Part shown: positions 16,420-24,900 of the stretch, piece by piece
Position numbering within the stretch: position 1 is the first letter of the stretch
How the letters are laid out: every line of letters begins with the position of its first letter
Source: Alloacidobacterium sp963823845
Lineage (GTDB): Bacteria; Acidobacteriota; Terriglobia; Terriglobales; Acidobacteriaceae
Assembly: GCA_963823845.1 (NCBI GenBank)
Contig: CAWGND010000014.1
Location: 124,001-188,000 of the forward strand
Reading direction: 5' to 3'
Length of the DNA stretch: 64,000 nt
Translations under genes and position numbers: made by a program
The notes under the pieces: generated by a model
Seen by the model: only the letters and a program-made list of their open reading frames with translations
Database searches by the model: none
What the model was told of the DNA's origin: nothing

Positions 16420-16480
16420 AGGGGCTAAAGCCCCGCGTTCATTTTGCTCATTCATGCGAGGGCTAAAGCCCTCGCCTACC
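16420..16480. repeat. REP-like double-hairpin element, copy 2
   Basis: Hairpin GGGGCT-AA-AGCCCC (16421-16434), a spacer of about 21 bp, then hairpin GCGAGGGCT-AA-AGCCCTCGC (16456-16475, nine perfect pairs) followed by CTACC. It is in the same order and orientation as copy 1 and lies between ctaB and the ABC ATPase. Confidence 0.8.
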
Positions 16481-16492
16481 CATAACCTCCGA

Positions 16493-17509
16493 CTACTTTC
16501 CTAACGCGTTGAGCATGAGGACCGTGAGCAGCACGGGCAGGTAGATCACGCTTACCTTTAACAAATCGCGCGCGTACATTTTAGATTCCACGATGCTGTG
16601 TGCGCGCGTAATGCGGGCAAAGCGGATGGTGTATCCCAGGTACACGAGGCCAAGCAGCATCGCGGTCGCGCCGTAGATTCTGCCTGCGACATGCAGATAG
16701 ACCGGCAGCAGGCTTACGGGAATCATCAGCACGGCATACGTCAGCGCTTCGAGCACAGTCGACCACCCGTCCGGTTGCACTACCGGCAGCATGCGGATTC
16801 CGGCGCGGCCATAGTCTTCCTTGTAAAGCCATGCGATGGCCATGAAGTGCGGAAACTGCCAGACGAAGAGAATCGCAAACAGCGCGACGGCGGGCCATTC
16901 GATCGCGCCGCGTGCGGCTGTCCAGCCAAGCAGCGGAGGCATGGCGCCGGGGAATGCCCCGATAAACGTTGCCAAAGTCGTGTGCCTTTTTAGCGGTGTA
17001 TAGACGGCCACGTAGCTGAAGGCGGTAATCAGAGTCAGCGTTCCGGTGACCAGATTTGTTTCGTAAGTGAGCCAGAGGGTGCCGGCGATGATGGCGACCA
17101 TGCCCAGCAGCAAGCCGTGCGGCAGGCTGATGCGGCCAGAAGCCATTGGGCGCTGCGCGGTGCGGATCATCTTCGCATCGAGCTTGCGCTCGATCGTCTC
17201 GTTCAGCGCGGCGGAGCCTGCGGAGACGAGTCCGATGCCCACGAGGGCTGCGATCAGCCCCGGCTGCATGCTGCTGATGCCGCTGTGCATCGACCCGAGG
17301 TAAAAGCCGGCCCAGGCCGTCATCACCACCAGGGCGGTTACACGAAATTTGAACAACTCAGCGTAATCGGCGATGCGCGAGGCAGTTTCGCCCGCGCGCA
17401 GATGCGTATGTCCGGCCGTCGCTGCGGCAGGTGCGGCGGGCGCGATGGTCTGGCCTTCGATTACAGGAGGCGCGGAGATCACCGGGGACGCTGGCGTAGC
17501 TGGTGTCAT
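16493..17509 (-). CDS. ctaB: Protoheme IX farnesyltransferase (heme O synthase)
   Basis: A UbiA-family membrane enzyme that farnesylates heme b to heme O for terminal oxidases. Key motifs: FKFRVTALVVMTAWAGFYLG (first helix), LNETIERKLDAKMIRTAQRP (first Asp-rich, polyprenyl-PP/Mg binding), YTPLKRHTTLATFIGAFPGA, and WQFPHFMAIAWLYKEDYGRA (heme-side conserved). The family core is preceded by a 40-60 residue Pro/Ala-rich N-terminus. The ATG at 17509 is used; another ATG at 17560 would add 17 residues and neither has a good ribosome site. First gene of the oxidase-assembly block. Confidence 0.95.
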   Translation of the reverse strand: MTPATPASPVISAPPVIEGQTIAPAAPAAATAGHTHLRAGETASRIADYAELFKFRVTALVVMTAWAGFYLGSMHSGISSMQPGLIAALVGIGLVSAGSAALNETIERKLDAKMIRTAQRPMASGRISLPHGLLLGMVAIIAGTLWLTYETNLVTGTLTLITAFSYVAVYTPLKRHTTLATFIGAFPGAMPPLLGWTAARGAIEWPAVALFAILFVWQFPHFMAIAWLYKEDYGRAGIRMLPVVQPDGWSTVLEALTYAVLMIPVSLLPVYLHVAGRIYGATAMLLGLVYLGYTIRFARITRAHSIVESKMYARDLLKVSVIYLPVLLTVLMLNALGK

Positions 17510-17622
17510 GATTGCGCCGCTTGCAATGGATTGAGTTGTGCGCTTGGGGCCACTCCTCATGATACCAAGCGGCAGCGTGACTCGGACGCGTCCGGGCTGG
17601 ATGCGGGAAGAAAGTCTTCGAA

Positions 17623-18717
17623 TCAGGAATGAAGCCGACTGACAGTTTGCGGTTGGGCGATGATTGGGTCCGGTTGCACGGCGTATTCATCGAGCAGGAC
17701 CGCGACGAGCACGGCCGTAGGGACGGCCACCATGGCGCCGACGATACCATCGAGAGCCGCGCCCAGAAGCAAGGCGACGATGACTGCCATGCCGGGAAGA
17801 TCAACGCTCGACCGCATGATGCGCGGCGTCAGGTAAGAGGTTTCTATCTGCGCGTAGATGGCATAGAAGATGACAACGCCGAGCACACGTCCCCAGGAGT
17901 CGATGGCGGCGACGAGTATCGCGAGCGTGACCGTGATAAAGGCTCCGGCAATGGGGATGATATTGAAGACGCCCATCAGAACGCCGAGGGCATAGGCGTA
18001 GCGCACCTTCAGCACCATGAAGACGATGGTGCTCGACAGGCCCAGCACTAACATGAGCGCGCCCTGACCGAGGAGCCACTTGCCCATGCGCGTCTCGGCG
18101 CGCGCCAGAGTCACGTCCAGCCGCTGCCGCATGCCCACGGGGAAGAAGCTGAGGACCCAGTAATAGACGATTTCACCTTCGAGAATGAAGTAAATCGTCA
18201 GAATGATGCTGGTAATGATGTCAAAGAGGTTACTCGCCGCGCTGCGTATTGCCAGAAGCAGGTAGGTGGCGAAATTTTCCGCGAAATACTGCAACCTGGC
18301 ATTGAGCGCGGTTACATCCACGTGCTGCATGAAAGGGATGCGGCGAATGCGCAATAACATCTGCGGTCCGCGCGTTGGCAGCTCGTTGATGAATTCGCGC
18401 ATGTCGCGTACGACCGGGGGCACCGCGAAGGCGAAAAACAGCGTCGCGAAACCTGCAGTGGCTAGAAGCAGGACCAGGATTGCTACGCCGCGGTTCGGCT
18501 GCCACCTTCCGATGCGCAACTTCATGATGCCGCGGACGACGGGCATCAGCACGACCGCGAAAAGCGCGCTCACGTAGAGCAGGATAAGCACATCGCGGAT
18601 GAGCCATGCCAGATACAGGCTGATTGCGAGCGCGAAGGCGAAAACGATGTCGCTGCGCAGGGACCGGGGCGGCTTGATCGCCACATCAGTCTCCATCGCG
18701 CTGGGACGGGCTGTCAT
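17623..18717 (-). CDS. AI-2E family transporter (PerM/YdiK type)
   Basis: A 364-residue membrane protein with about eight hydrophobic segments in the AI-2E (UPF0118) pattern: paired N-terminal helices (FAFALAISLYLAWLIRDVL, ILLYVSALFAVVLMPVV), then a polar loop, then LGVLMGVFNIIPIAGAFITV and LTPRIMRSSVDLPGMAVIVALLLG, the conserved C-terminal half. Family members export small molecules or ions; the substrate here is unknown. Its ATG overlaps the TGA of aroK (ATGA), so the two are translationally coupled. Confidence 0.9.
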   Translation of the reverse strand: MTARPSAMETDVAIKPPRSLRSDIVFAFALAISLYLAWLIRDVLILLYVSALFAVVLMPVVRGIMKLRIGRWQPNRGVAILVLLLATAGFATLFFAFAVPPVVRDMREFINELPTRGPQMLLRIRRIPFMQHVDVTALNARLQYFAENFATYLLLAIRSAASNLFDIITSIILTIYFILEGEIVYYWVLSFFPVGMRQRLDVTLARAETRMGKWLLGQGALMLVLGLSSTIVFMVLKVRYAYALGVLMGVFNIIPIAGAFITVTLAILVAAIDSWGRVLGVVIFYAIYAQIETSYLTPRIMRSSVDLPGMAVIVALLLGAALDGIVGAMVAVPTAVLVAVLLDEYAVQPDPIIAQPQTVSRLHS

Positions 18718-19274
18718 GCCAGGCTGTTCTCCTTGAGAAGAGCGGCGACTGCCTGGAGTATCTGCTGCGATGTTTCTTCCGGCGTAATTGAAACCGTTTT
18801 AATCACAAGATGGGCATTCCGGTAATGAGGGAGCCTGGATTCGAACCGGCGGTGCAGACGTTCGCGGTCGTTCAGCACGGGGCGAAGAGCCGCGCCGGGT
18901 TGCTGCTCGCAGCGCGAGATCATGATTTCGAGCGGGGCTTCAAGAAAAACAACGCATGTCTCCGGACTGTGAAACAGGGCATTGCGGATGGCAGCCGTTT
19001 CTACCGCACCGCCGCCCACAGCGAGCACTAGATACTGTTCACGGAGAAGATCGTGAACAACTTCAGCTTCAAGGTTTCGGAACGCAGTCTCTCCCCGCTG
19101 TGTGAAAATCTCGGCAATGGAGATGCGAGTGCGGTCTTCGAGAACGCTATCCGCGTCGAGGAAGCGCCATTGCAGATGCTGCGCGAGTAGAGCGCCAACG
19201 GTAGACTTGCCTGCGCCCATGAATCCCACAAGCACGATGCGCGAGATACAGGTCGGTATTGGAGGCTTCGTCAT
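18714..19274 (-). CDS. aroK: Shikimate kinase
   Basis: A 186-residue cytoplasmic kinase that phosphorylates shikimate at the 3-hydroxyl in chorismate synthesis. The P-loop is GFMGAGKST (about 17-25), followed by DADSVLEDRTRISIAEIF (shikimate-binding Asp), FRNLEAEVV and AVGGGAV, and the Arg-containing lid RPVLNDRERLHRRF. Length and motifs are complete. It overlaps the AI-2E gene by four bases. Confidence 0.95.
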   Translation of the reverse strand: MTKPPIPTCISRIVLVGFMGAGKSTVGALLAQHLQWRFLDADSVLEDRTRISIAEIFTQRGETAFRNLEAEVVHDLLREQYLVLAVGGGAVETAAIRNALFHSPETCVVFLEAPLEIMISRCEQQPGAALRPVLNDRERLHRRFESRLPHYRNAHLVIKTVSITPEETSQQILQAVAALLKENSLA

Positions 19275-19311
19275 GCGTTCTCTGCATTATAAGAACGCTA
19301 GCCGTCGCAGG

Positions 19312-19599
19312 CTATGGCCGCTTGCCCGAGGGCACTGGTTCCTTATGATTCGTCTCGCTGCGAATCGCCGACCGGATGTTGTCCCACACGCCGGGGCTGG
19401 GGTCATGAATCGGGAGCAAAAGCTTGGCCTGTGAGGCGATGTATTCGAGGTCACGCACCAGGGCAGCACAGTTTTCGCAGTCGATCAGATGCTCGTCGTG
19501 GCTGACGTTTACGCCCGACTCAAACAGTTCGGGCAGTTTATCCTGAAATTCGGCGCAGTTCATCGGTTTCCCATCTTGCTGATCGCGAGTATTGCTCAT
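19312..19599 (-). CDS. Anti-sigma factor, zinc-finger type
   Basis: A 95-residue soluble protein. The core motif is CAEFQDKLPELFE followed by HDEHLIDCENCAALV, i.e. the HxxxCxxC zinc-binding pattern of ZAS anti-sigma domains (zf-HC2). There is no transmembrane helix, so it would act in the cytoplasm. It overlaps the 3' end of the ECF sigma gene by four bases (ATGA), the usual arrangement for a sigma and its antagonist. Confidence 0.8.
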   Translation of the reverse strand: MSNTRDQQDGKPMNCAEFQDKLPELFESGVNVSHDEHLIDCENCAALVRDLEYIASQAKLLLPIHDPSPGVWDNIRSAIRSETNHKEPVPSGKRP

Positions 19600-20228
19600 G
19601 CAATCGACTCCTCTTTCCGCTGTCCGGAGCGCAGGAGATCGCGAAGCTTCATACGCGCTTTATGCAGTTGCGATTTGCTGTTGCCGATGGAGCAGCTGAG
19701 CATGTCGGCAATCTCATTGTGTTCGTAGCCTTCCACGTCATGCAGGACGAAAACAAGCCTGTAGCCGGGAGGCAGATTTTCTACGGCGCGCTCAAGCGCG
19801 ACACGGTCGAGGGAGCCGGAGAGAACCAGGTCCCGCTCACCAAGGTCTTTCCGCGGGCCGTCTTCCTGCGAGGGCTCGAGTGTTTCTTCGAGCGACACCT
19901 GCGGCAGCCCTTTCTTCCGCAAGTGCATGAGCACAACGTTTACCGCAAGGCGATGCAGCCACGTGGAAAAGGCCGAATCGCCGCGGAAGGTGCCGATCTT
20001 GCGATAAAGCTGAAGGAATGCTTCTTGCGTCAGATCCTCCGCTTCGGCAACATTGCCGAGCATGCGCAAACACAGAGAATAAACGCGGCGCTTGTGCAGC
20101 GAATAGAGCATTTCGAAGGACTGCGCATCGCCGGCCTGCGCCTTCGCGATCGCATCTGCTTCTCCGGCAATCGGGGGATTTCTGCGCATATGGTGTATTG
20201 GTTTAGGTTGCGTCGGGCCTGCGTTCAT
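19596..20228 (-). CDS. ECF-type RNA polymerase sigma factor
   Basis: A 210-residue sigma-70-family regulator. Region 2 is QSFEMLYSLHKRRVYSLCLR through EAEDLTQEAFLQLYRKIGTF and WLHRLAVNVVLMHLRKK. Region 4 is LPPGYRLVFVLHDVEGYEHN and IADMLSCSIGNSKSQLHKAR (helix-turn-helix). The ATG at 20228 has GAGG five bases upstream; the open frame extends to 20312 but without a ribosome site. It is coupled to its anti-sigma factor downstream. Confidence 0.95.
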   Translation of the reverse strand: MNAGPTQPKPIHHMRRNPPIAGEADAIAKAQAGDAQSFEMLYSLHKRRVYSLCLRMLGNVAEAEDLTQEAFLQLYRKIGTFRGDSAFSTWLHRLAVNVVLMHLRKKGLPQVSLEETLEPSQEDGPRKDLGERDLVLSGSLDRVALERAVENLPPGYRLVFVLHDVEGYEHNEIADMLSCSIGNSKSQLHKARMKLRDLLRSGQRKEESIA

Positions 20229-20404
20229 CCGCACCTCACCTGTCTTGAAAATTCCACGCTTTGCGCCTCCCGTCAATCTATTGCTCGATTTGGTTCGTAA
20301 CGCCAGTTTCATGGAGTCCGTCTGCCCAAAGTATTATGCGAGTTCTTAGTGGGAAGGCGATTGGGCGCAAATGGTTGCCAGACTGAAGGTTGGCGTCCCT
20401 TGGG

Positions 20405-21430
20405 TCAGGAGCCAATAAACCGTGCATAGAGACTGCGTGCCTCCATAATATCGGTTGTTCCCTGAATCAGCGCCCTGCCGTCAGCAAAGACCGTGATGAC
20501 ATGGTCGCCACGCTCGAATCGAAGCAAAAGATTGTTGAAGCGGACCTTGCCGTGGGGCTTGAGTTTCGCCTCGATTTCGGCGAGGTTAACCGGTCGGTGA
20601 TGCTCGTGAATCTGTACTGAATTGCGGCCGCAGAGGGTGATGTGAGGACGGCCTTCGCCGCTCAGATGGGCGAAATTTCGCTGCTGGCAGACTTCGCAGT
20701 CAGGGCGGGGTTGGGCTGTTGATATCTCCGATCGCTCGTTGGTCCACAAATCGAAGGAAAGGAGGCTGCGGCGCAGGTTGTTCTTCGCTCCGGTGAGCAG
20801 CTTGAATGCCTCCGTCACCTCGATTGAAGCGGCTAAATTGACCGTTGAGTTGAGAATTCCCGCCGTGTCGCAGGTTTCTACCGTGCCGCCGGGCGGTTTG
20901 GGGAAGATGCAGGCGAGGCACGCCGTTTCGCCGGGAAGAATATTCATGGTGACGGCATAGGCGCCGATGGCCGCTGCATAGATCCAGGGCTTGTCCTGCT
21001 CGACCGCATAGTCGTTGAGCAGGTAGCGGGTCTCAAAGTTGTCGGTCGCGTCGAGAATCAGATCCGCGCCGCGAAGCAGATCGTGAATATTTGCTGGAAC
21101 CAGGTCCGCGATGTGTGAGTGAACGTGGATTTCACTGTTGAAGAGAGCAATTTTCCGGCGCGCGGCCTCCGCCTTGGGTAAGGCGAGGCTTGCATCCGTC
21201 TCATCGAAGAGTACCTGCCGCTGGAGGTTGCTCTCTTCGACAAAATCGCGGTCGATCAGGGTCAGCGTTCCGATACCGGCCCGGGCAAGCAGGCTGGCCG
21301 CTGCGGCACCCGTCGCCCCGCAGCCCACGATCGCTACGTGCGACGCTTCCAGTTTTTGCTGTCCCTCGGCTCCGATGCCGGGATACAAAATCTGACGGGA
21401 GTATCTCTCTGCTAACTGTGCGCTCGGCAT
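20405..21430 (-). CDS. ThiF/MoeB/HesA family adenylyltransferase with C-terminal extension
   Basis: A 341-residue E1-like enzyme that adenylates the C-terminal glycine of a ubiquitin-like sulfur carrier (ThiS or MoaD). N-terminal RYSRQILYPGIGAEGQQKL, the nucleotide loop VAIVGCGATGAAAASLLAR, DRDFVEESNLQRQVLFDETD, and DATDNFETRYLLND are diagnostic. Two CxxC pairs (CLAC and CEVC) form the zinc site. Residues about 265-341 form an extra domain that is not a rhodanese. The partner could be the MoaD part of the fusion at 41726, the only sulfur carrier in the window. Confidence 0.9.
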   Translation of the reverse strand: MPSAQLAERYSRQILYPGIGAEGQQKLEASHVAIVGCGATGAAAASLLARAGIGTLTLIDRDFVEESNLQRQVLFDETDASLALPKAEAARRKIALFNSEIHVHSHIADLVPANIHDLLRGADLILDATDNFETRYLLNDYAVEQDKPWIYAAAIGAYAVTMNILPGETACLACIFPKPPGGTVETCDTAGILNSTVNLAASIEVTEAFKLLTGAKNNLRRSLLSFDLWTNERSEISTAQPRPDCEVCQQRNFAHLSGEGRPHITLCGRNSVQIHEHHRPVNLAEIEAKLKPHGKVRFNNLLLRFERGDHVITVFADGRALIQGTTDIMEARSLYARFIGS

Positions 21431-21705
21431 CTGCTTATTTTCTGTTCCCAGGAGCCTACTTAGAACAAGGGACAGGGCGGATTTTCCCGATGGCTCGGTC
21501 GCTGGTCATTTATGTATGTCCGATACATCGCACTCTCTCGCTTCTTGCCCTCAGGAAAATCCGCACCCGTCGCTGTCTGCCCTAAATTGAATAGCAGGCT
21601 CTAGTATAGAGAATTGATAGAGCCTTCATCGGTTAAGGAGATATAGGGGGTTCTTCAAGTGCGACGGGACCGCATCTCATTCCATCGAGGCATCCGAGGA
21701 ACTGA
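21431..21705. promoter_or_regulatory. Leader and promoter region of the outer-membrane biogenesis operon
   Basis: 275 bp between divergent genes. A strong Shine-Dalgarno-like AAGGAGATATAGGGGG at about 21635-21650 is not followed by a start at proper distance in the Omp85 frame. The nearest start is GTG at 21659, in another frame. The Omp85 frame itself has a TGA at 21703 directly before its TTG. A start-site or base error is possible here. Confidence 0.4.
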
Positions 21706-24700
21706 TTGGATTTTCGCTGCAAATCCTGGGCAAGCATTCGCCGGAAAGCAAAGCACTGGTTCAGCCTTGCGGCTATGGCCGGCCTTCCCCTTTGTCTCGC
21801 GGCAAGCGCTTATGCATATGACGCTGCCGCGCAGCAGCCTTCTACCTCGACAGCCAAAGGGGCAGCCGAGCAGGACATCACGCTGCGTAGTTGGGCCGGG
21901 CTGCAGGTGGAATCGATCCAGTTCAAGGGCATCCCCGCCGACAGGCTTGCGCCTTTGCCGGACCGGCTGGCGTTGCAGCCTCACCAACCGCTTGATCCCC
22001 TTAAAGTCCGCGAGAGCCTGCGGCGTCTTTATGAGACCGGGCTCTATAAAACGATCGTGGTGGAGGGCCTGCGACATGGGAACGCGGTGACTATCATTTT
22101 CAGCGGAGAACCGCACCTGTTTATCGGTCGCGTGACCGTGAACGGGGTCAACAACGAACGGCTTTCCGGGGTGCTGGAGCGGTCCACGCGAATGAACGCG
22201 GGGACCGTATTCAGCGATAACAAACTGCTGCAGGGGGAGACGCTTCTGCAGCAGACGCTCAACGAGAACGGGTACTACCAGGCCAGAATTTTTGCCAGCA
22301 CCACCATAGATACGGCAAATTCACAGGTCAACGTCGCCTTCCAGATCGAGGAAGGAAAGCAGGCGCGCGTGGGTGACGTGGTGGTAAAGGGCGACAGCGG
22401 CATGACCGTCGACCAGTTCCGAAAAAAAGGCAAGCTGAAGGAAGATTCCAAGGTGACGCGCGATACCGTGAGCAGCGCTCTGAACCGCCTGCGCAAGAAC
22501 TACCAGAAGCAGGACCGCCTGGAAGCAAGCCTCAAACGGGATTCGCGCAACTACCAGCCGGCGTCCAATCATCTGGATTATGGATTTTCGGCGGATCGCG
22601 GACCGGTCGTAACCATTAACGTCGATGGGGCCTCGCTTAGCAAGGGCAAGATCAAAAACCTGGTGCCTGTCTATGAAGAGGGCAGCGTTGATGAAGACCT
22701 TCTGAATGAGGGCGACCACCGTATTCGGGACTATTTTCAGCGTGCCGGCTACTTCGATGTAAAAGTAACGCACACGGAACAATTGAAAGACCCGCAGCAC
22801 TCCATCATTACGTTTACTGTCACCCTCGGGGTCAAGCATGAAGTGGCTGCGGTGACCGTCAGCGGGAACAAGTATTTCGATACCGACATCATTCTGCCGC
22901 GGTTGGACGTGGTGAAGTCGAGTATTGTTGATCGCAACGGAATATACAGCCAGGCGCTGGCGCAGGCTGACGTGAACTCGATCACCGCCTTGTATCAAAG
23001 CAACGGCTTCAGCAACGTAAAAGTGACTCCCGAAGTAAAAGACGTCGATACATCCAAAACTGGAAAGAAATCAAAATATGCGCAGCTCAGCATAAACTAC
23101 TCGATCGACGAAGGCGTGCAGCAACGGATAGGCGCCTACGTGATCAACGGAGCGAGCCAGGTCCAGCTTTCCCAATTGATACCGCTGCTCAACACCCAGT
23201 CCGGGCAGCCCTACTCATCGCTCAACGTCGGACAGGATCGCGATTCGATCCTTACCTATTACCTCAGCCACGGTTTCGACAACGCGCAGGTCAACCTGCT
23301 GCAGCAGCCATCGCCGGAGAATCCGAACTTGATCGATGTGACCATGACCGTCACAGAAGGGGAGCAGGTTTTCGTCAACCGTGTCTTGATCTCCGGCCTC
23401 CACTACACGCGGCCAAGTACCGTTGAAGACCGAGTGCTGATTCATCCCGGCGACCCTCTGAACCAGACGGCGCTGCTAGAGACACAGCGAAGGCTCTATG
23501 ATCTGACGCTCTTCAATCAGGTCACTACTGCGGTGCAAAATCCACTGGGGGATGAATTGCGCAAGGATGTCCTGTTGCAGTTCACCGAGGCGAGGCGCTG
23601 GGACATCAGCTATGGATTCGGATTCCAGGCGCAGACAGGCAATCCGCAAACCAACTGCAACAGCCTCAGCGCGCAACAACTGATCGCGGCTGGCATCAAT
23701 CCTTCAACGAACACGTGCAGCCCAAATGGGAAGACGGGTGTAAGTCCTGCGGTTCTATTTAATATTTCGCGCATCAATATTCGTGGCAGTGACAGATCGG
23801 TCTCATTCAACTCGAATGTCGGCACCCTCGAACAGCGTGTGTTGATGAGCTTCGCCAACCCGCATTTCCTCGACAATCCAAAACTCAATCTGATTCTCAC
23901 CGGCGGATACGTAAGTGCGCAGGATGTAACCACCTATGCTTCGTCACGACTTGAAGGGATCGTGCGCTTATCCGATCGTGTAACCAAGCCAACTACGCTG
24001 ATCTATTCGTTCAGCTACCGTCGCGTCAAGGTCGATCCAAATAGCGTTCAGGTGGCGCCAGATGAGATTCCGCTGGTTTCTCAGCCGGTACGCGTAGGAG
24101 GTCCAGGAGTTACATGGATTCGCGATACCCGGGTGCCCACGCCTCTGGATGCGACGAGCGGCACTTATAACACCATTCTGGAGAACTGGGCCGATTCGCA
24201 TTTTGGTTCGCAGGCGGACTTCAACCGCATTGACGGGACCAATTCCAGCTATTACAGATTCGGCAAGCTGAACTCGTGGGTGCTGGCACGGAACACACGC
24301 ATAGCTTCTGAGCGCACGTATGGCGGCCCGCAGTACGACGTGGTTCCGTTGCCTGAGCGACTGTATGCGGGCGGTGCTCAGTCGCATCGCGGTTTCGCCA
24401 TTAATGCGGCAGGCCCGCGCGATTCGCTGACGGGCTACCCCATTGGCGGCACCGGCGCGTTCATCAACAGCACGGAATTGCGCATGCCCAATCCGATGCT
24501 GCCATATGTGGGCAACAGCCTGGGGTTTGTTCTGTTTCACGATATGGGCAATGTCTTCGAGTATCCCTCGGATATCTGGCCCAGTTTTATCCGCGTCCGG
24601 CAGCCGCACAGAGAAGGATGCAGGATCTTGAATGAAGAGGCCCAATCCATACCGCATCCGAACTCCCCGATCGGCGCAGCGGGGCTTTGCAGCTTTAATT

Positions 24701-24900
24701 ACTTCTCCCATGCCGTTGGGATCGGTTTGCGGTTCCACACCCCAGTCGGGCCGATCCGTTTCGACTTCAGCTACAACCTGGACCCGCCCATCTATCCTGT
24801 GATCATCAACTATTCGAGCACACCGACGCATCCGATTCCGCCCTATGTCGGCGAGGCAGGGCACTTCAACTTCTTCTTCAGCATAGGGCAGGCATTCTGA
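21706..24900 (+). CDS. bamA: Omp85/BamA-family outer-membrane assembly protein with seven POTRA domains
   Basis: 1064 residues. A signal peptide (about 11-37, ending in AASAYA) is followed by what I count as seven POTRA repeats at roughly 65-135, 137-215, 219-299, 300-378, 379-470, 472-552 and 553-628. Their recurring VxGxxx cores read VTVNGVNN, VVVKGDSG, INVDGASL, VTVSGNKY, YVINGASQ and VLISGLHY. A 16-strand barrel domain follows from about 630, with GGAQSHRGFAINAAGPRD (the VRGF/Y-like lid motif region) and a C-terminal aromatic residue (GQAF), typical of OMPs. Proteobacterial BamA has five POTRAs, TamA three. The start is TTG with GAGGA six bases upstream. It is the first gene of an operon with a SurA-like protein and TamB; it may be the TamB partner rather than the housekeeping BamA. 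Confidence 0.9.
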   Translation: MDFRCKSWASIRRKAKHWFSLAAMAGLPLCLAASAYAYDAAAQQPSTSTAKGAAEQDITLRSWAGLQVESIQFKGIPADRLAPLPDRLALQPHQPLDPLKVRESLRRLYETGLYKTIVVEGLRHGNAVTIIFSGEPHLFIGRVTVNGVNNERLSGVLERSTRMNAGTVFSDNKLLQGETLLQQTLNENGYYQARIFASTTIDTANSQVNVAFQIEEGKQARVGDVVVKGDSGMTVDQFRKKGKLKEDSKVTRDTVSSALNRLRKNYQKQDRLEASLKRDSRNYQPASNHLDYGFSADRGPVVTINVDGASLSKGKIKNLVPVYEEGSVDEDLLNEGDHRIRDYFQRAGYFDVKVTHTEQLKDPQHSIITFTVTLGVKHEVAAVTVSGNKYFDTDIILPRLDVVKSSIVDRNGIYSQALAQADVNSITALYQSNGFSNVKVTPEVKDVDTSKTGKKSKYAQLSINYSIDEGVQQRIGAYVINGASQVQLSQLIPLLNTQSGQPYSSLNVGQDRDSILTYYLSHGFDNAQVNLLQQPSPENPNLIDVTMTVTEGEQVFVNRVLISGLHYTRPSTVEDRVLIHPGDPLNQTALLETQRRLYDLTLFNQVTTAVQNPLGDELRKDVLLQFTEARRWDISYGFGFQAQTGNPQTNCNSLSAQQLIAAGINPSTNTCSPNGKTGVSPAVLFNISRINIRGSDRSVSFNSNVGTLEQRVLMSFANPHFLDNPKLNLILTGGYVSAQDVTTYASSRLEGIVRLSDRVTKPTTLIYSFSYRRVKVDPNSVQVAPDEIPLVSQPVRVGGPGVTWIRDTRVPTPLDATSGTYNTILENWADSHFGSQADFNRIDGTNSSYYRFGKLNSWVLARNTRIASERTYGGPQYDVVPLPERLYAGGAQSHRGFAINAAGPRDSLTGYPIGGTGAFINSTELRMPNPMLPYVGNSLGFVLFHDMGNVFEYPSDIWPSFIRVRQPHREGCRILNEEAQSIPHPNSPIGAAGLCSFNYFSHAVGIGLRFHTPVGPIRFDFSYNLDPPIYPVIINYSSTPTHPIPPYVGEAGHFNFFFSIGQAF

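Noticed and set aside
21659..22090. GTG-started 143-codon frame following the strong ribosome site before the Omp85 gene
   Set aside because: Overlaps the signal peptide and first POTRA in another frame and has no recognisable domain; kept only as a possible start-site problem.
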